NCBI RefSeq assembly: GCF_030272615.1
Contig: NC_081412.1
Location: forward strand, 696,208,083-696,272,082
Origin: Cryptomeria japonica
Taxonomy: Eukaryota > Streptophyta > Pinopsida > Cupressales > Cupressaceae
Length of the DNA: 64,000 nt
Reading direction: 5' to 3'
The translations under genes and the position numbers were made by a program. The notes under the pieces were generated by a model, which was not told the origin of the DNA, did not search any database, and saw only the letters and a list, made by a program, of their open reading frames with translations. Shown here piece by piece: positions 1 through 11,425 of this stretch; the first letter of the stretch is position 1, and each line of letters opens with the position of its first letter.

Positions 1-1111
1 AGTTGGTTTGATAGTGATATGTTGAATATTTTTCATTTTATTAAGTTTTGAAGTTTGACAAATTATAATTTAGATATAGGTGTATGTTTGAACACATAAC
101 TTGTTCTATATATATCAAAATTTAATTTTCTTTTTTTTGTTAGAAAGAAAACATCAATACCTAGTGCATAGATATTTTTCATAATTTTTTTGAATTAGTT
201 TACTATTTTTTCCAATGCATTGAACAAAGAAGTTCATGTTCGGTGAAAAACCTACATTCATAAGAAATAAAATAAAAATATATTAATGAAATTAAATATA
301 TTAAAATTTATACTATTTGGAAAGCTTATAATAAGGACTAAACTTCAAAAAAAAAAACTTTTAAATGAATTAATTTGACCTCCCAAAAGCTAATGTAAAA
401 CTAGTTTTTTATCAGCATTTGATAGATGCAAAGGAGACTCCATTGCAAGCATGATTTAGAAGTAGAGAGGTTCTATCCAAGAAATTTTGATCTAAGAGCC
501 TTTGATTTAACTCTCTTCAATTAATTACTTAAAATTGGACCTCTTAAAGCTTAAATCATTATATTTTCTAAAAAATGTATGATTTCAACAAAAATCAGGA
601 CGTACCAAAAAGTGGGAACCAACTTTGTGAGTTCACCCTATTCTATTATGTACTTGATTCAAAATCTGCATAGTTAAAAATGTATTAGTAAATTTAAAAT
701 TCTATTAAAATCTTTTGGAGCACTATACAGGAAACATGTCAAGTCGGTAAATGAAGGAAGTTTGGTTACTTGGTTAAAGAGAAAAAAAAGGAAAGAAAGT
801 TTAGTGGAACCGAGTGCATTTAATGTTTACCTAACCCGCACAGAGCCCGATGAGGCATATTATGTAATTAAAGCATTTTCATGGTCATTTTTACTTACCA
901 AGTTTTTGAGAGAGCAGAGAAAAGTGAATCTAAGGTGATCAAACCTCCTACAAAGAAAATTCAAGGTATTTACATCAATCTCAATGCATTGTTAAGCTAG
1001 TTTACCAATCTTATCAAGTTGCTATTATCTGCTAAGTGTGAAGCGTCTACCATTTGAAAATCCTGAAACCCTAAGGATCTTTTGTTAGTTTTTTTTATCT
1101 GAAATCTACAA
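1..1111. other. AT-rich non-coding stretch upstream of the G gag-like gene
   Basis: No reading frame here looks like a protein. The sequence is AT-rich and carries no LTR end, primer binding site or zinc-knuckle gag like the one upstream of the related ORF in element B. It is probably the internal leader of retroelement G, whose left LTR lies outside the window, but that is inferred only from position. Confidence 0.4.
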
Positions 1112-3223
1112 ATGGCACCTAAGATCCAAGATCCCATTGTTGTCAATAATGTTGAGAAATCCTCACTAAAATACTCGTTAACTCCCAAAGTTGCATCTGA
1201 ACCGGATGACAAAACCGCATTTTCACTCATCCCAGATAGAGTGTTGTTAGTCGAGGATGTGAGATTCTTCACCAAATGTCATGTTGAAGAACTTGGTTAT
1301 GTTGAAATCAAAGACACCTATGATGAATTATGCACAAATGGTAAATTGAATAGCAAGTATGAGCACATTAAGATCAAGGGATTAACTGAAGCCCTAACCT
1401 ATCCCCATGTGTTCAAACCCCAGTGGGTCAAGTTTGTTCTGAGTAGAGTCCACGATGATTTCATGTGGCTAGAAGAGAAACCATTTAAGATTACCGAGGA
1501 AATCATTCATCTGATTACCGGTTACCTTATTTATGATCATGCCCGAGCCCAAAAGATGATATCACAAAAGGAATTGATCAGTTTAACCAGAGTGGAATCA
1601 GATTGCAGAGGACTAAAATTGAACAATGTCACATATGAAGAACTAAAATTTGCCATTAGAGTAATAGGCTACTGTTTCTTCCAATCGGCAAGGGAAAACA
1701 GTGTACCCTGTGTAGCAGTATACCTAGCATACAAAATTGTGAAAAAGGGAATGAAAATTGATCTTTGTGAGGTGTTGCTGAAAAACCTGTTTGAGAATCT
1801 GAACACCATTAGGAATCCGAAGAAGAACAACTCAACTAATACACTAAATTTTGGATCATTACTTGTATGCATGTTTTTCTATTTTGAAAAATTCTTTCCA
1901 CTAGTCAGTAAAGTTGTTTGGGAACTACACCGACCAATCACCCATCAGATTAATGACTTCATCAAGAAGTTAGGTGATAATTTTAATGATATTATGGATG
2001 ATTACTTCAGTAAGTTTCAAGAGAAAATGCATAATAGGTACCGGATTCCACCCCAGCTAGTGGAGAAATACAAAAATGACATATGTTTTCAAGTTGACAC
2101 TGATTACTGTTATGTGAATGTTGTGGAACCAAGAACTCAATCTTTGTCACCGATGGGTTACAAGATTGATCTTGACATCACACAACAACAAATTGATGCA
2201 TTTCTTACATTGCCAAGACATGCTACCGAGCTGAGGTATGGATCCTATGAAGAAGTGAAGGAAAAAGTAAAAATGACCATTGTAGTACCCAAAGCTACAA
2301 GAAAGGAAATAAAGATGATAAAGGAATTATCGGAGAAATTCGGAGAAGACTCTTCCTCCATAACTGTCAAAGGCACTTTAGCCATTACCGAAGAAGAATC
2401 TGAAGCCCAAGAGGTAGCCATAATATTGAGCACCGAATTGCCTAAGGGAAAAGTGTTTAAAAGAAAGAAACAAGACACATCAAAGGCCTCACTGACTCCA
2501 CCAGCAAAGCGACCTAACACTAGAGCATCTGCAGCCTCACCGAGTAAGAAAGCAAAGAGTGTTACTATTCCTAAGGTAACAAAAACTTACAAGAAAACTA
2601 CTCAGAGACTCATTTTGGCAAAAGAGTCTAGTGACACCGAATCTAAGGATGCAAGCAAATTTCAGATTGTCGAGAGCAACAAGGTAAATGTACATAGTGT
2701 TGAAAATTTCTATGCTAATCTAAAAAAATATGGTGGATTTGGATCATTCAGATATGTCAAGTATGAAACTAGAAATAATGATGAAAAGAGACAAATTGAA
2801 GAAGCTGTCATCTGCACACTTCTAAAATTCCAGTTAGCTCCATTGGAACTATCTAAGTCACTTCCAAATGAGTTATATTTACATATTGACAATAGGTGGA
2901 AGTATGCAATGGACTTGGAGAAACAAATCAGAGAAAGAAGTCTGGTACATCTCTTTCCTGACATGTCAGTAGCTAAAATAAAAGAACATCTGACAACCTA
3001 CAACTCAAAGTTTCTTGTCAAACAAAGAGCCTTGAAACTGATGAATGGGTTGTATATTGAAGTAGAAAATGAGACAAAAGCAAAGTGGCAGGAAATCTTT
3101 AAAATCAAGGATGCTGGTGAGCAAGCTGAAGTTGAAATTGTTGATGTCACCGAGCAAGATCCTAATGTTTCCAAGCAAGGCCCTACTGACACCATTCAAA
3201 TAGATGAAGATATCATGGTGTAG
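1112..3223 (+). CDS. Large gag-like protein of element G, 5' part (703 codons open)
   Basis: This is the longest uninterrupted frame in the window. The ATG at 1112 is followed by 703 sense codons. The family is not one I can name, but the same protein is encoded, with stops, on the minus strand at about 20870-23699, 32618-35611 and 40376-42528. Shared landmarks are a VLSRVH block (residues about 108-115), a GY-F-SAR-NSVP block (about 188-205), an NFGSLLVCMFFYF hydrophobic segment (about 248-260), and a YFSKFQEKM to DTDYCYVNVVEPR block (about 300-345), followed by a Lys/Ser/Thr-rich tail. The last four bases before the stop belong to the LTR of element A, which inserted at 3218/3219, so the TAG at 3221 is supplied by the insertion. 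The gene resumes in phase at 13065. A structural (capsid-like) role is inferred only from the position inside an LTR element. Confidence 0.7.
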   Translation: MAPKIQDPIVVNNVEKSSLKYSLTPKVASEPDDKTAFSLIPDRVLLVEDVRFFTKCHVEELGYVEIKDTYDELCTNGKLNSKYEHIKIKGLTEALTYPHVFKPQWVKFVLSRVHDDFMWLEEKPFKITEEIIHLITGYLIYDHARAQKMISQKELISLTRVESDCRGLKLNNVTYEELKFAIRVIGYCFFQSARENSVPCVAVYLAYKIVKKGMKIDLCEVLLKNLFENLNTIRNPKKNNSTNTLNFGSLLVCMFFYFEKFFPLVSKVVWELHRPITHQINDFIKKLGDNFNDIMDDYFSKFQEKMHNRYRIPPQLVEKYKNDICFQVDTDYCYVNVVEPRTQSLSPMGYKIDLDITQQQIDAFLTLPRHATELRYGSYEEVKEKVKMTIVVPKATRKEIKMIKELSEKFGEDSSSITVKGTLAITEEESEAQEVAIILSTELPKGKVFKRKKQDTSKASLTPPAKRPNTRASAASPSKKAKSVTIPKVTKTYKKTTQRLILAKESSDTESKDASKFQIVESNKVNVHSVENFYANLKKYGGFGSFRYVKYETRNNDEKRQIEEAVICTLLKFQLAPLELSKSLPNELYLHIDNRWKYAMDLEKQIRERSLVHLFPDMSVAKIKEHLTTYNSKFLVKQRALKLMNGLYIEVENETKAKWQEIFKIKDAGEQAEVEIVDVTEQDPNVSKQGPTDTIQIDEDIMV

Positions 3224-4881
3224 CATCATAAATTGTACGCACTTGCTAGGGTGGTACAATTTCACACCTAGTTTAGCACCCGCCTTGGCGCATTTTGCAT
3301 TTTGCATTGCATTTTCCCTTTAGCACTTAATTAATTAAATTAATTAGGTCTAAGGTTCTATTTTATCATCTCCCATATCATAAAGTTGGGCCCTTTTCAT
3401 TAAAGTGTGCCCCTTTAATTTTATTCCTCTAATACATCATTTAATCAAAAACCCTAATTAGGTCCTATTTTGAACTTGGGGGCTTGATTTCGGGGGTCAA
3501 AACATCTCAAAATCAGCTGTAACTTCGGGATTCTCTCTAAAATCATCATATCCGACGACCCTGAAAATTTGGTGAAAAGTTGTCGGGACCATGGCGCCCG
3601 AAGTGCACACGGTCTTGGACATTTTTCCTGAAATTTTAGGAGTGCAATCCAATCATAAAATAAAGCTTAACCCCAAGAAATTGGCGGGAGATTCAATCTC
3701 TAGGTCGGCCAAAAGTTGAAATTAAGACCTAGGGTTTCATATATAAGAGCTCTCTTTCTTCATTTGAAAGGATCCAGATTTTTGGTTTCAAGGACCTTCT
3801 ATGCAGTGAAAGAGCAGATCTTTGAAGACTTCAACAACATTCAACATCCATCCATCAAGCATTCATCAATTTCATTCGTCCATTTAGGGCTTTGAAGACA
3901 TTGAAAAGCAATAGGGGATCACCGACTGAAGATTGGCTTGTACCCCTCCCTTGGGGTTGGGTATGATTTCATGTTGTTTGCATGTCTTTGCATAAGCCTC
4001 ATTATATCACTTGTATTCATGCTTTAGATCTCTTTACATCTTGATTTGGAGCATTTACATTATCATTTGCAAGCAATTAGGGTTTACTTTCTAGGTTGCT
4101 CTAGTTTGCTTACTTTCATTTTAGGATCTTGCACACACACAAGGTCTGCACACACATTACTTTTTACAATACAACTTGGCTATTCGTGGAGGTGGAAATC
4201 ACCAAAGCGGGGGTTTGACTAAGGCAAAACTCTATATAGCCGCCCACCATACCTTTTCAGATATAAGTGCAGGTTTCAGGATTCGGACGACGCCGAAAGT
4301 TGTAGATCCGACGGAAGCAGACGGAGACTGAACTTCACACCAAATTGCAGAGCAAAAGACCAGGATAGGGGCGTGGGGCACCCTGGTCCTGCTAGGACAG
4401 GGGCACTGGGCACCCTGGTCCCTGGGACAGGGGCGCTGCGCGCCCTGGTCCTTCTCTCAGACAGCAAGTTCAGCATTTCTGACAGCTTTTTCAGGTTGCA
4501 AAACAGTAGTTTCAGGTGCAGAATCAGGACAGTGGCGCCCACGCCCCCGTCCCGAAAATTTTCACTCAAACTTTAACTCTGGGTACGCATCTACATTCTT
4601 GTCTTGTCCTTGTGTTTACAGCTTTCCATTATTTAATCTTAATTCTGCAATCTTGTTATTAGTTCATACTTACACTTTAGGGTTAATAGTTGAACTTGCA
4701 TCATTCTATCTATCATTTACAACAAAGGAATAGAAATCCTAATAGGTAGCCTGTGGCTCTCTCTTCCACAAAAAGAAGTAGCCAATTGTGTGATACCTCT
4801 AGGCTCTTTCGTATTCCACAAGTGTGTGATTGAAAGTGAGATTAGGGCATGTTTGCTTAGTGTCACTTTTTCCCCCACACA
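3219..4881 (+). repeat. 5' LTR of element A
   Basis: A 1,663-bp direct repeat of 11426-13059. It has a TATA-like TATATAAG at 3740-3747 and GC-rich minisatellite units (consensus GGGGCRCTGGGCRCCCTGG) at about 4364-4452. This copy holds one unit more than the 3' LTR, which explains most of the length difference. It begins TG and ends CA. Confidence 0.95.
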
Positions 4882-4884
4882 TTT

Positions 4885-4900
4885 TGGTGAACCCGACGTG
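4885..4900 (+). promoter_or_regulatory. Primer binding site of element A
   Basis: TGGTGAACCCGACGTG lies three bases inside the left LTR end and begins with the TGG that pairs with a tRNA CCA end. The same motif, slightly changed, follows the inverted relative at 28423. I do not assign the tRNA. Confidence 0.75.
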
Positions 4901-5203
4901 AATTCCAATCTTCTCTAATTCTGATTTATGTTTTCAAATTTGAGTGTTTATGCTATTTCAAATTCAAATTTTTATTTACAAGTTTTAATTTCTTGCAAAA
5001 TTCAAAAATTTAGAGGAAATTTTTGCTAAAATTCAAAGTTGAACTTGTGGATAGCTTAATTAATTTCAAATCTGATTTAGGAACTCATTTGAATCATAAA
5101 TTTCATTTTCTAAATCTACATTCTAAGTGCTTGCATTGGTTAAAAATTAAACATTTCCTTCTATTTTGCATGTGTTATCATTTGAAAGAGGAAAATTGTT
5201 GTC

Positions 5204-7818
5204 ATGATGCATTCATTTCATAGATGTGATAATGGGTTAGCTTCCCTTGTTTCAATTTTTCCTTCTCCTAAAGAACCTCCCCCCGTCTATAACAACATTT
5301 TAGTGCCAAAAGAGTTGCTACCAATCCCTTTGAGACTCTCCCATGCTCTAAGGATGAAGACTTTAAGAGTGATCTTGACAATTCTCCTAAAATGTGCCCT
5401 TCCTATTTAGCTATCCTAGAGGAAGAGAATGATATCATAAACACCTTTATTAATGTTACTTCACCTCCCCTACATGATGCCTCTCTAAGTGAAAAGGTAT
5501 TGATGGACATTGACTTATTTTCTCCTAAAGTTGGTCCTTCCAATGGGGGCATGTCAGTGCAACAAGAGGTTATGAACACTTCTTTCAAAGATCTCCTTCC
5601 TAAGCATGAATCTTTGGAGAAATATGTTCATGTTCCTCCTAAAAAACACTCCCTTCATGAGGATCCTTTTATGCAAGAAGATGACATTATCCCTACATTT
5701 CCTAGTGATGGCATTTCCTTTTCCAACAAAATTCCCACTAGAGATGATGAATTAATGATAAATGCTTACCCTTCTCCTAAAGTTTGTCTTACCCATAAGC
5801 ATCCCTTGGAGAAAGAAGATGAAATAATAAGCAATTTCCTTAATTCTCTCTCCCCTAAAGATCATATTGAACATATTTTGAGGAAAGAGGATGAGTTTAA
5901 CACATCTATTGATGCTCTCCCTCCTAAGGATGAGGAATTAATAAACAATGTTATCTCCTCTCCCGAAATTGACAATACTTCAAACATTCCTTTCAACAAC
6001 CTCACTATTTGGGATGAACCATTAGAAGAAGGTATAGATTATTCTCTACCCCTAGAAAAAGGGGATGAAATCAAGATTGAAAACTCCCTTGATAGTTTCT
6101 CACCTTCCTTGAATCTCAATTATTCTCCCTCTCCTCAACTTGGTTCTACTCATAAGGAAACCCTAGCTCAAAGCAAGATGGTTAACATCTCTTTCAAAGA
6201 TCTCCCTCTCAAAAGTGAGACTTTAGAGAGTAATGTTGATCCTTCTCCTAGAGAGTTTATTCCCCATGTAGATCCTCTAATGATAGAGGATGATATGACC
6301 TTTCCTAGTATTACTTTTCCTACTAGAACATCAATGCCTACCCCTTGTCTCTCTCCTAAAATTGATTTAATCCGCGATGAGATTTTAGTGCAAGAGAAGA
6401 CTATCAACAATTCTTCCAACACTTTTGTTCATTCCTCTAAACCATCCTCAATCAATTTGATACATGTGAATGAAACACCTAACAAACCTCTCTTTACTGT
6501 CCAAGGTGCCTATCCTTCTCAAAATTCTCAACCTTTAAATAAGCCTATCTTAGTGGTTCAAGGTGGTTATGCTAATGATTCTTTTTGCACTCCTAAGAAA
6601 CCTATTATTACTGTGCAAGGAGTTTATTCTACTAAGACCCCTTATGAGTATGCTAAGCAACTGACTAGAGAGAGTTATCATGCGGTTGCTCATACCTATA
6701 ACACAAGAAACAATAGGCAACCTAATCCTCCTCCAGTTATCCCAACTTCACTTCCTCCTTCCCAACCTATTCTTCTGCAAGCTCCACGTATTTGACAAAT
6801 GCTTAGTAAGGACTATGATCTTATAGAACAACTTAAAACTACCCCTACTAAGATATCCCTTTGGGATTTGATCCAAACTTCTTCTGCTCATCATGGAATG
6901 TTACAAGATGCCTTGAAAGATTTGAATGTTCCTCCACCTAATACATCTAGTAATATAGTGTCTTTGGTTAACTCTGTGATGAATCCTAAAGCTCAAATTG
7001 TGTTTACTCAAGATGAGTTGCCTACTAGTGAAATTCAACATCAATATGATCCCTTGATGATTGTGGTTATCATAAATGACACTGCTATAAGACGAACACT
7101 GGTAGATAATGGTTCTGGCCTTAATGTGTGTAGCATTAATCTATTGCATAAGATGAATGTGGATACATCCCTTATTGAGCCTGACTCTCGTCCCATTCAA
7201 GGCTTTGATAATGTGGCTAAGTCTTCATTACGTATTATCACCTTACCCATCACAGTGGGACCTGTTACTTTGCCTACTCCTATCCATGTTATGTCGGAAA
7301 ATCTAACATACAACTTGTTATTAGGGAGACCTTGGATTCACAGTATGCAAGTTGTCCCCTCTACATTGCATAGACAAGTTAAATTTATTTATAATAATAA
7401 GACATATACCTTGATAGGTGATACTAATTTTCAAGCGTGTTTGCAAACATCTACTTCCAAAGAGAGTTCTTCTAAGCCTTCCTCTTCTAGTGATGACTTG
7501 TTAAACAAGATACCTATGGATGAATCATTACCCTCTGATAATCAAAATTCTTTGGATGAGTCTAAAGTTCCTAAAGAAGATTCTTCTCAACTTGATCCTG
7601 AGAAGGTTCTCGCAGAAGACGATTGGGGATCTCTTGATTTTAATCCCACCTTTGTAGGTGAGTATAGGGTTCCTCCTAGAGAGCTTAAAGTTAAAAAGAA
7701 GGAAGAAACTAGAGATCAATCAGTCTTACCTGAACCTATGAGCAATAATTTTGTGGCTGCTTCTCAAACTTCCTCTCCTCACACCTCTAATTCTGAAGAA
7801 TTTGATTCTGTCTTATAA
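5204..7818 (+). pseudogene. Element A gag-like low-complexity region plus retropepsin
   Basis: The frame probably opens at the ATG at 5204, shifts once near 5315, then stays in one frame from before 5392 to 7818 apart from a TGA at 6793-6795. That TGA is a one-base change from CGA, as expected from methylated-CpG decay. The first part (about 470 residues) is Ser/Pro/Asp/Glu-rich with an imperfect repeat, a SPK or PPK motif every 20-45 residues, then three copies of a KP-hydrophobic-VQG-Y motif about 22 residues apart (coded about 6480-6630). The second part (339 codons from 6799) has a retropepsin-like domain with DNGSGLNV as the Asp-Ser/Thr-Gly equivalent (coded near 7105) and a C-terminal LLGRPWIHS flap-side motif (near 7318), both typical of plant Ty3/gypsy proteases. 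The active-site triad reads D-N-G rather than D-S/T-G, so activity is doubtful. No CCHC knuckle is seen. Confidence 0.8.
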
Positions 7819-8371
7819 AAAACCACCTTTTCTTTCTGAAATGGCTAATCGTTATGGTTGTGGTTTTCATATTTTGGCTAAGAATGGCTATAGTGGAAAT
7901 GGTTGTGGCACAAATGAACAAGGAATTAAAGTTCCTTTAGAACATAGCATGCATGAATATTCATTTGGACTTGGATATAATCTTTCTAAGCCCACCAAAG
8001 CATCTAAAATACCATCTCTCAATGTGAATGCTATATTTAGTAGTGATGATGATCTCACTTCAACTAAATCATCTTCTACTGCTATCAACTCTCATTCCCC
8101 TCATAAGGAAATCTTGGCGATGAACAAATCTCTTTATGACTCCCCTCAAATTTCTAAATCCACTTATGAATCTTTATCTCCTATTCATCATAAAGTCCTT
8201 TCCTCTAGGGATAAGGCTCTAATAAATTACACTCATCCCTCTTCTCAGATTTCTTGTGACTTTTCTTCTTCAATTTTTATCATTTTATACATGTTTTTGA
8301 TCTCACTTATAGTTGAGCATTCAGCATGTCATATTCAAATACCTCATTCAATCTATCATGTCTTTAAATAA
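7751..8371 (+). pseudogene. Element A G-patch domain, frameshifted from the protease
   Basis: The recognisable part starts near 7814, where coding moves by +1 from the protease frame, which ends in TAA at 7816-7818. It continues as a glycine-rich segment with G-Y-S-G-N-G-C-G and G-L-G-Y spacing (about residues 28-78 of this frame), matching the G-patch pattern of an aromatic-Gly, G-x-G-x-G core and a later GI-x-x-P. G-patch domains bind RNA or RNA helicases, and protease-G-patch fusions are known in plant Ty3/gypsy-like polyproteins and some retroviruses. In such proteins reverse transcriptase usually follows. Here the frame ends at 8371 and a solo LTR begins five bases later. The remaining tail is Ser/Thr-rich and then hydrophobic and may not be real coding. 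Confidence 0.6.
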
Positions 8372-8375
8372 CATT

Positions 8376-9622
8376 TGTAGACACCTAAAAATGGTCAACA
8401 CTTGCGGAGTCATACTTTAACATTTGTGCATTGCCTCATTTTAGGTTTTTGCATCGCATTAACATTTCTCCTATGTCACGCATTTGGTCTTTATCATTTG
8501 CAAGCATCGAGTCATTCTTCTACATTCTTCATTTGTCTCGCTTTCGAATTTGGTCTTGTCGACAACAATCTTCGGTCATGATTTTGGTCGATCTTTGTCC
8601 TTGTCAATCTTGTCATATTGCGATCGATTTCGTCATCGATCCTTGTCCTTTTCAATCATGTCAATTTGGTCAATTTGTCATTGATTTTTGTCAACCAATC
8701 TCAAACAAATCATTTATCAACACTGGTCATTTATCAATCCAAAATCAAATCGAATCAAGTCAATTATCTTTCATCAAGACCTAATTCATCTTCTAGGGTT
8801 TCGTGATTTAGTCATTTAACCTTGCTTATCATTTTCTTCCTTTAGGATTAATAAATTGCTTATTTATCCTAAGTCTTCTCATTACAATTAAATCTTCATT
8901 TAATTGGCTAATTATTCCTCTTGTAAATTAATTAATAAATGAAAAATTATTAATTAATTTACCTAATTTCTAATTCCTAATTTTCCTCTTTTTCAATTTT
9001 CTAATTTTCTTAATTTCTAATTTCTTTTCCCTCCTATTTCATCTCCTAATTCTATGGGAATGACATTTCAATTTGTCATAATTTGTCATAATTGACAATC
9101 AATCAATTTTGACATAGAATGTGTCATATTTTGTCATAAATTATCAATCAACAAATTGTGCATAGAAAGTGCATAATTTGTCATAATTTGTCATATTGAT
9201 TTGCAATTTCCATTTGAATTGGATCATGCTAATCTTGTCATTTCTCCAATTTCTCTATAAATTGGATGATTTTCTACAATCAAGCCCTAATTTTTGTGAA
9301 TCCTTAATCAGACTATTGAATTTACACTTCGAGTATTCTTGTGTCAAAGTCAATCTTGCTTTCACAATTAGGTGTATGCACTTGAAGGTGAGATCCACAA
9401 CAAACCTATTTGGAGAAGAAAGAAGAACAATGGAGCCGCATGAAGGAGCATTTGAATCCCATCTTTGGTTTGCATGATCTTTGCTTTTGAATGTTTTATT
9501 TCATGTCTCTATTGAGTGTGCTTAGGATTAGATTCATTGCAATGTGTGTTTGTGATTGAGATAATAATGATTAATATGTCTTTATATATATTGCTTTAAT
9601 GATTCCTATTTCCTATGCTACA
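8376..9622 (+). mobile_element. Solo LTR nested in element A
   Basis: The segment starts TGTAGACACC, ends ATGCTACA, and is flanked by an exact 5-bp duplication ACATT at 8371-8375 and 9623-9627. It carries a TATA-like TATAAA at about 9255-9260 and no coding frame, primer site or purine tract, as expected for an LTR left after recombination between two LTRs. Its first 15 bases closely match the LTR of element E at 43801, so it probably comes from a related Ty3/gypsy family. Orientation is taken from the TATA box. The AT-rich middle contains many TTTGTCATAA-like repeats (about 9070-9200). Confidence 0.88.
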
Positions 9623-10537
9623 ACATTAATGGCTATTATGTTGCTCATCATTATGTGACATTGGTAGCTCATTTATTGGGGGCTCATTGTCATTCATGAT
9701 GGTACAATTTCAAGTACAATCATATTTTCGAAGCAACATAATAGCCTAATTTTTCTATGTTATCTCTTGTTCCTATGGGGTAATAGTGTGGAAATATTTA
9801 TCATCTTTTCTTTAGAATTCTCTTTCCCTAGATATAGGAGAAGATGTGTATTCTCTTTCGAATCCTACCCACTTCTTGTGAGGAGCATTTTACATACACT
9901 AATGTCTTGCTTGCATGAACTCATGTGAGTATGTAGTACATTTTTCTTATGTCTAAATCTCTCCCTAGAAGATTGTGGGAGGCAATGATCTTTCCTTATC
10001 TAAGGATCCACTTTTTCCTATTTCGTGGATGGTGTGAACTTTATTACTTGATGTTATTCCTTGTATGCATTTGTTGTTGTTTGTTCAAGGATTCTCTCTT
10101 ACAAGGGGAGTAAGTCCTTGACTACAACCTCTTTTGCACTTGGTAAAATACATCCATAATGAATTCACTCTCCCAATTGGGTTAAAAAGAGCGTCATCCT
10201 TCATTAAGAATCACTTTCACCTCGCAAAAGAAGGAAGTATTGCATTCTTATTCTCTTCTTTGTCTTATTCTAGAAAATGTTATATTTGTCTAAGACAATT
10301 CCTTTTGGGGATAGGTGTCTTTTGTACAAAGATCTCTTCTCCTCTAAGGATCTCCTTTACACATACTACAAGATATCCCTTTTCAACTATCTTATCCTTG
10401 CTTAAAGAGTGCAAAACTCTCTTGCTTGGATCTATGACATTGTTGCATTTTTTGGGTATCTTCTCTTGTGATGAGGGTAGGTATCCTTGTTCTACTTTAC
10501 TCATGATATAAACATTACACTTTTTGAGCAATGGGTC

Positions 10538-10644
10538 ATTCTCGAAACCAGAGCACAGACTCTTAGAGCGAGATGTCTCCATTTTTCTTTTATGCAAGGT
10601 GATTATTCTCGGAACCAGAGCACAGACTCTTAGAGCGAGATGTC
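10538..10644 (+). repeat. Two-unit 40-bp direct repeat in element A
   Basis: ATTCTCGAAACCAGAGCACA and the bases after it (10538-10577) recur at 10605-10644 with one change. Both units end GAGCGAGATGTC and are separated by 27 bp. Confidence 0.9.
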
Positions 10645-10789
10645 ACGCTTTTGTACTATACATATACAGGTTGTAGCATACTCGGGCATAGACTCCTATG
10701 AGGTGTTTCTAACCTCACTTACACACACATGCACGAGGTTGAGTGGAACTAGCGGCATAATGCTAGACTTTCTCACTCTCCTCCCTTAC

Positions 10790-10914
10790 ATGGATCACCT
10801 AGACAGACTCTAGGGGCTAGTTTTCCATGTCCTTTTTCCCATGGATCACCTAGACAAGATCTAGGGGCGAGAAGTCCATGTTTTCTCTTTCACTATTCTT
10901 CTCATGGATCACCA
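10790..10914 (+). repeat. ATGGATCACC direct repeats in element A
   Basis: ATGGATCACCTAGACA or its shortened form starts at 10790, 10841 and 10904. The first two units continue with a CTAGGGGC core and a closing TCCATG, which can pair with the opening CATGGA. Confidence 0.8.
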
Positions 10915-11410
10915 ATGTGTGTATTCATGCTTTTTTCCTTTCTTTTCTTCTCTTTGCATTTTGTTTCCATTTACATCCTTCATCTTGTGTTAGAGAACTC
11001 TCAAATCCTCACACTCTTTGTTGTGTTGGAATTGAGATTTAGTCCTCTTTCTTACCAAATGATTCTCCATTAGTTTTTGATCTCATATCAAATCTTCTTG
11101 TGAGCATTTGTCATCAATATTCTTTAACAATTTGAAGTGGTAAACATGATACCCTGTTTCAACTCACTAAAATTAGCAAGCCGAAACAGGGGGGGGCATA
11201 TAGCTACCCTCGAATTTTCATCACCTTCCTTAGTAAGCATTAGGTGATTTTGTGATCTAACGTGTGTTTTGTAGGGTACGGTTCCTAACTGTGTACTGCA
11301 GATACCGCTGGGGGCTTCGTTCGACAAACTTATGGATATATCATTTTTCAAATAATGTTTACTTTTCTGTACTTTAGCTTGCATATGCACGCAGTGTTCA
11401 TATGACCGCT

Positions 11411-11425
11411 AAAGTGGGGGCTAAA
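11411..11425 (+). promoter_or_regulatory. Polypurine tract of element A
   Basis: AAAGTGGGGGCTAAA abuts the TG start of the right LTR at 11426, the expected position for plus-strand DNA priming. Confidence 0.8.

Larger units (their letters stand above)
9628..11410 (+). other. Non-coding 3' interior of element A
   Basis: About 1.8 kb where reverse transcriptase and integrase would be expected. No frame gives a recognisable pol motif. It contains short direct repeats (listed separately) and otherwise looks like degraded or replaced sequence. Whether pol was deleted or never present cannot be decided from this copy. Confidence 0.6.

Noticed and set aside
1112-3223. Calling the 703-codon frame an ordinary cellular gene
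   Set aside because: Three relatives in the same window sit inside LTR elements and the frame leads to a purine tract and an LTR.
7805-7825. AAAAAAC slippery heptamer at the protease/G-patch junction, suggesting programmed frameshifting
   Set aside because: In the protease frame the TAA stop precedes the heptamer and the codon phase does not match X-XXY-YYZ. The shift needed is +1, so an ordinary indel is more likely.
8431-9477. Several short plus-strand frames
   Set aside because: They lie in a solo LTR, are Ser/Ile/Leu-rich translations of AT-rich repeats and show no domain.
10280-10597. 105-codon minus-strand frame
   Set aside because: No motif, overlaps direct repeats in the non-coding part of A.
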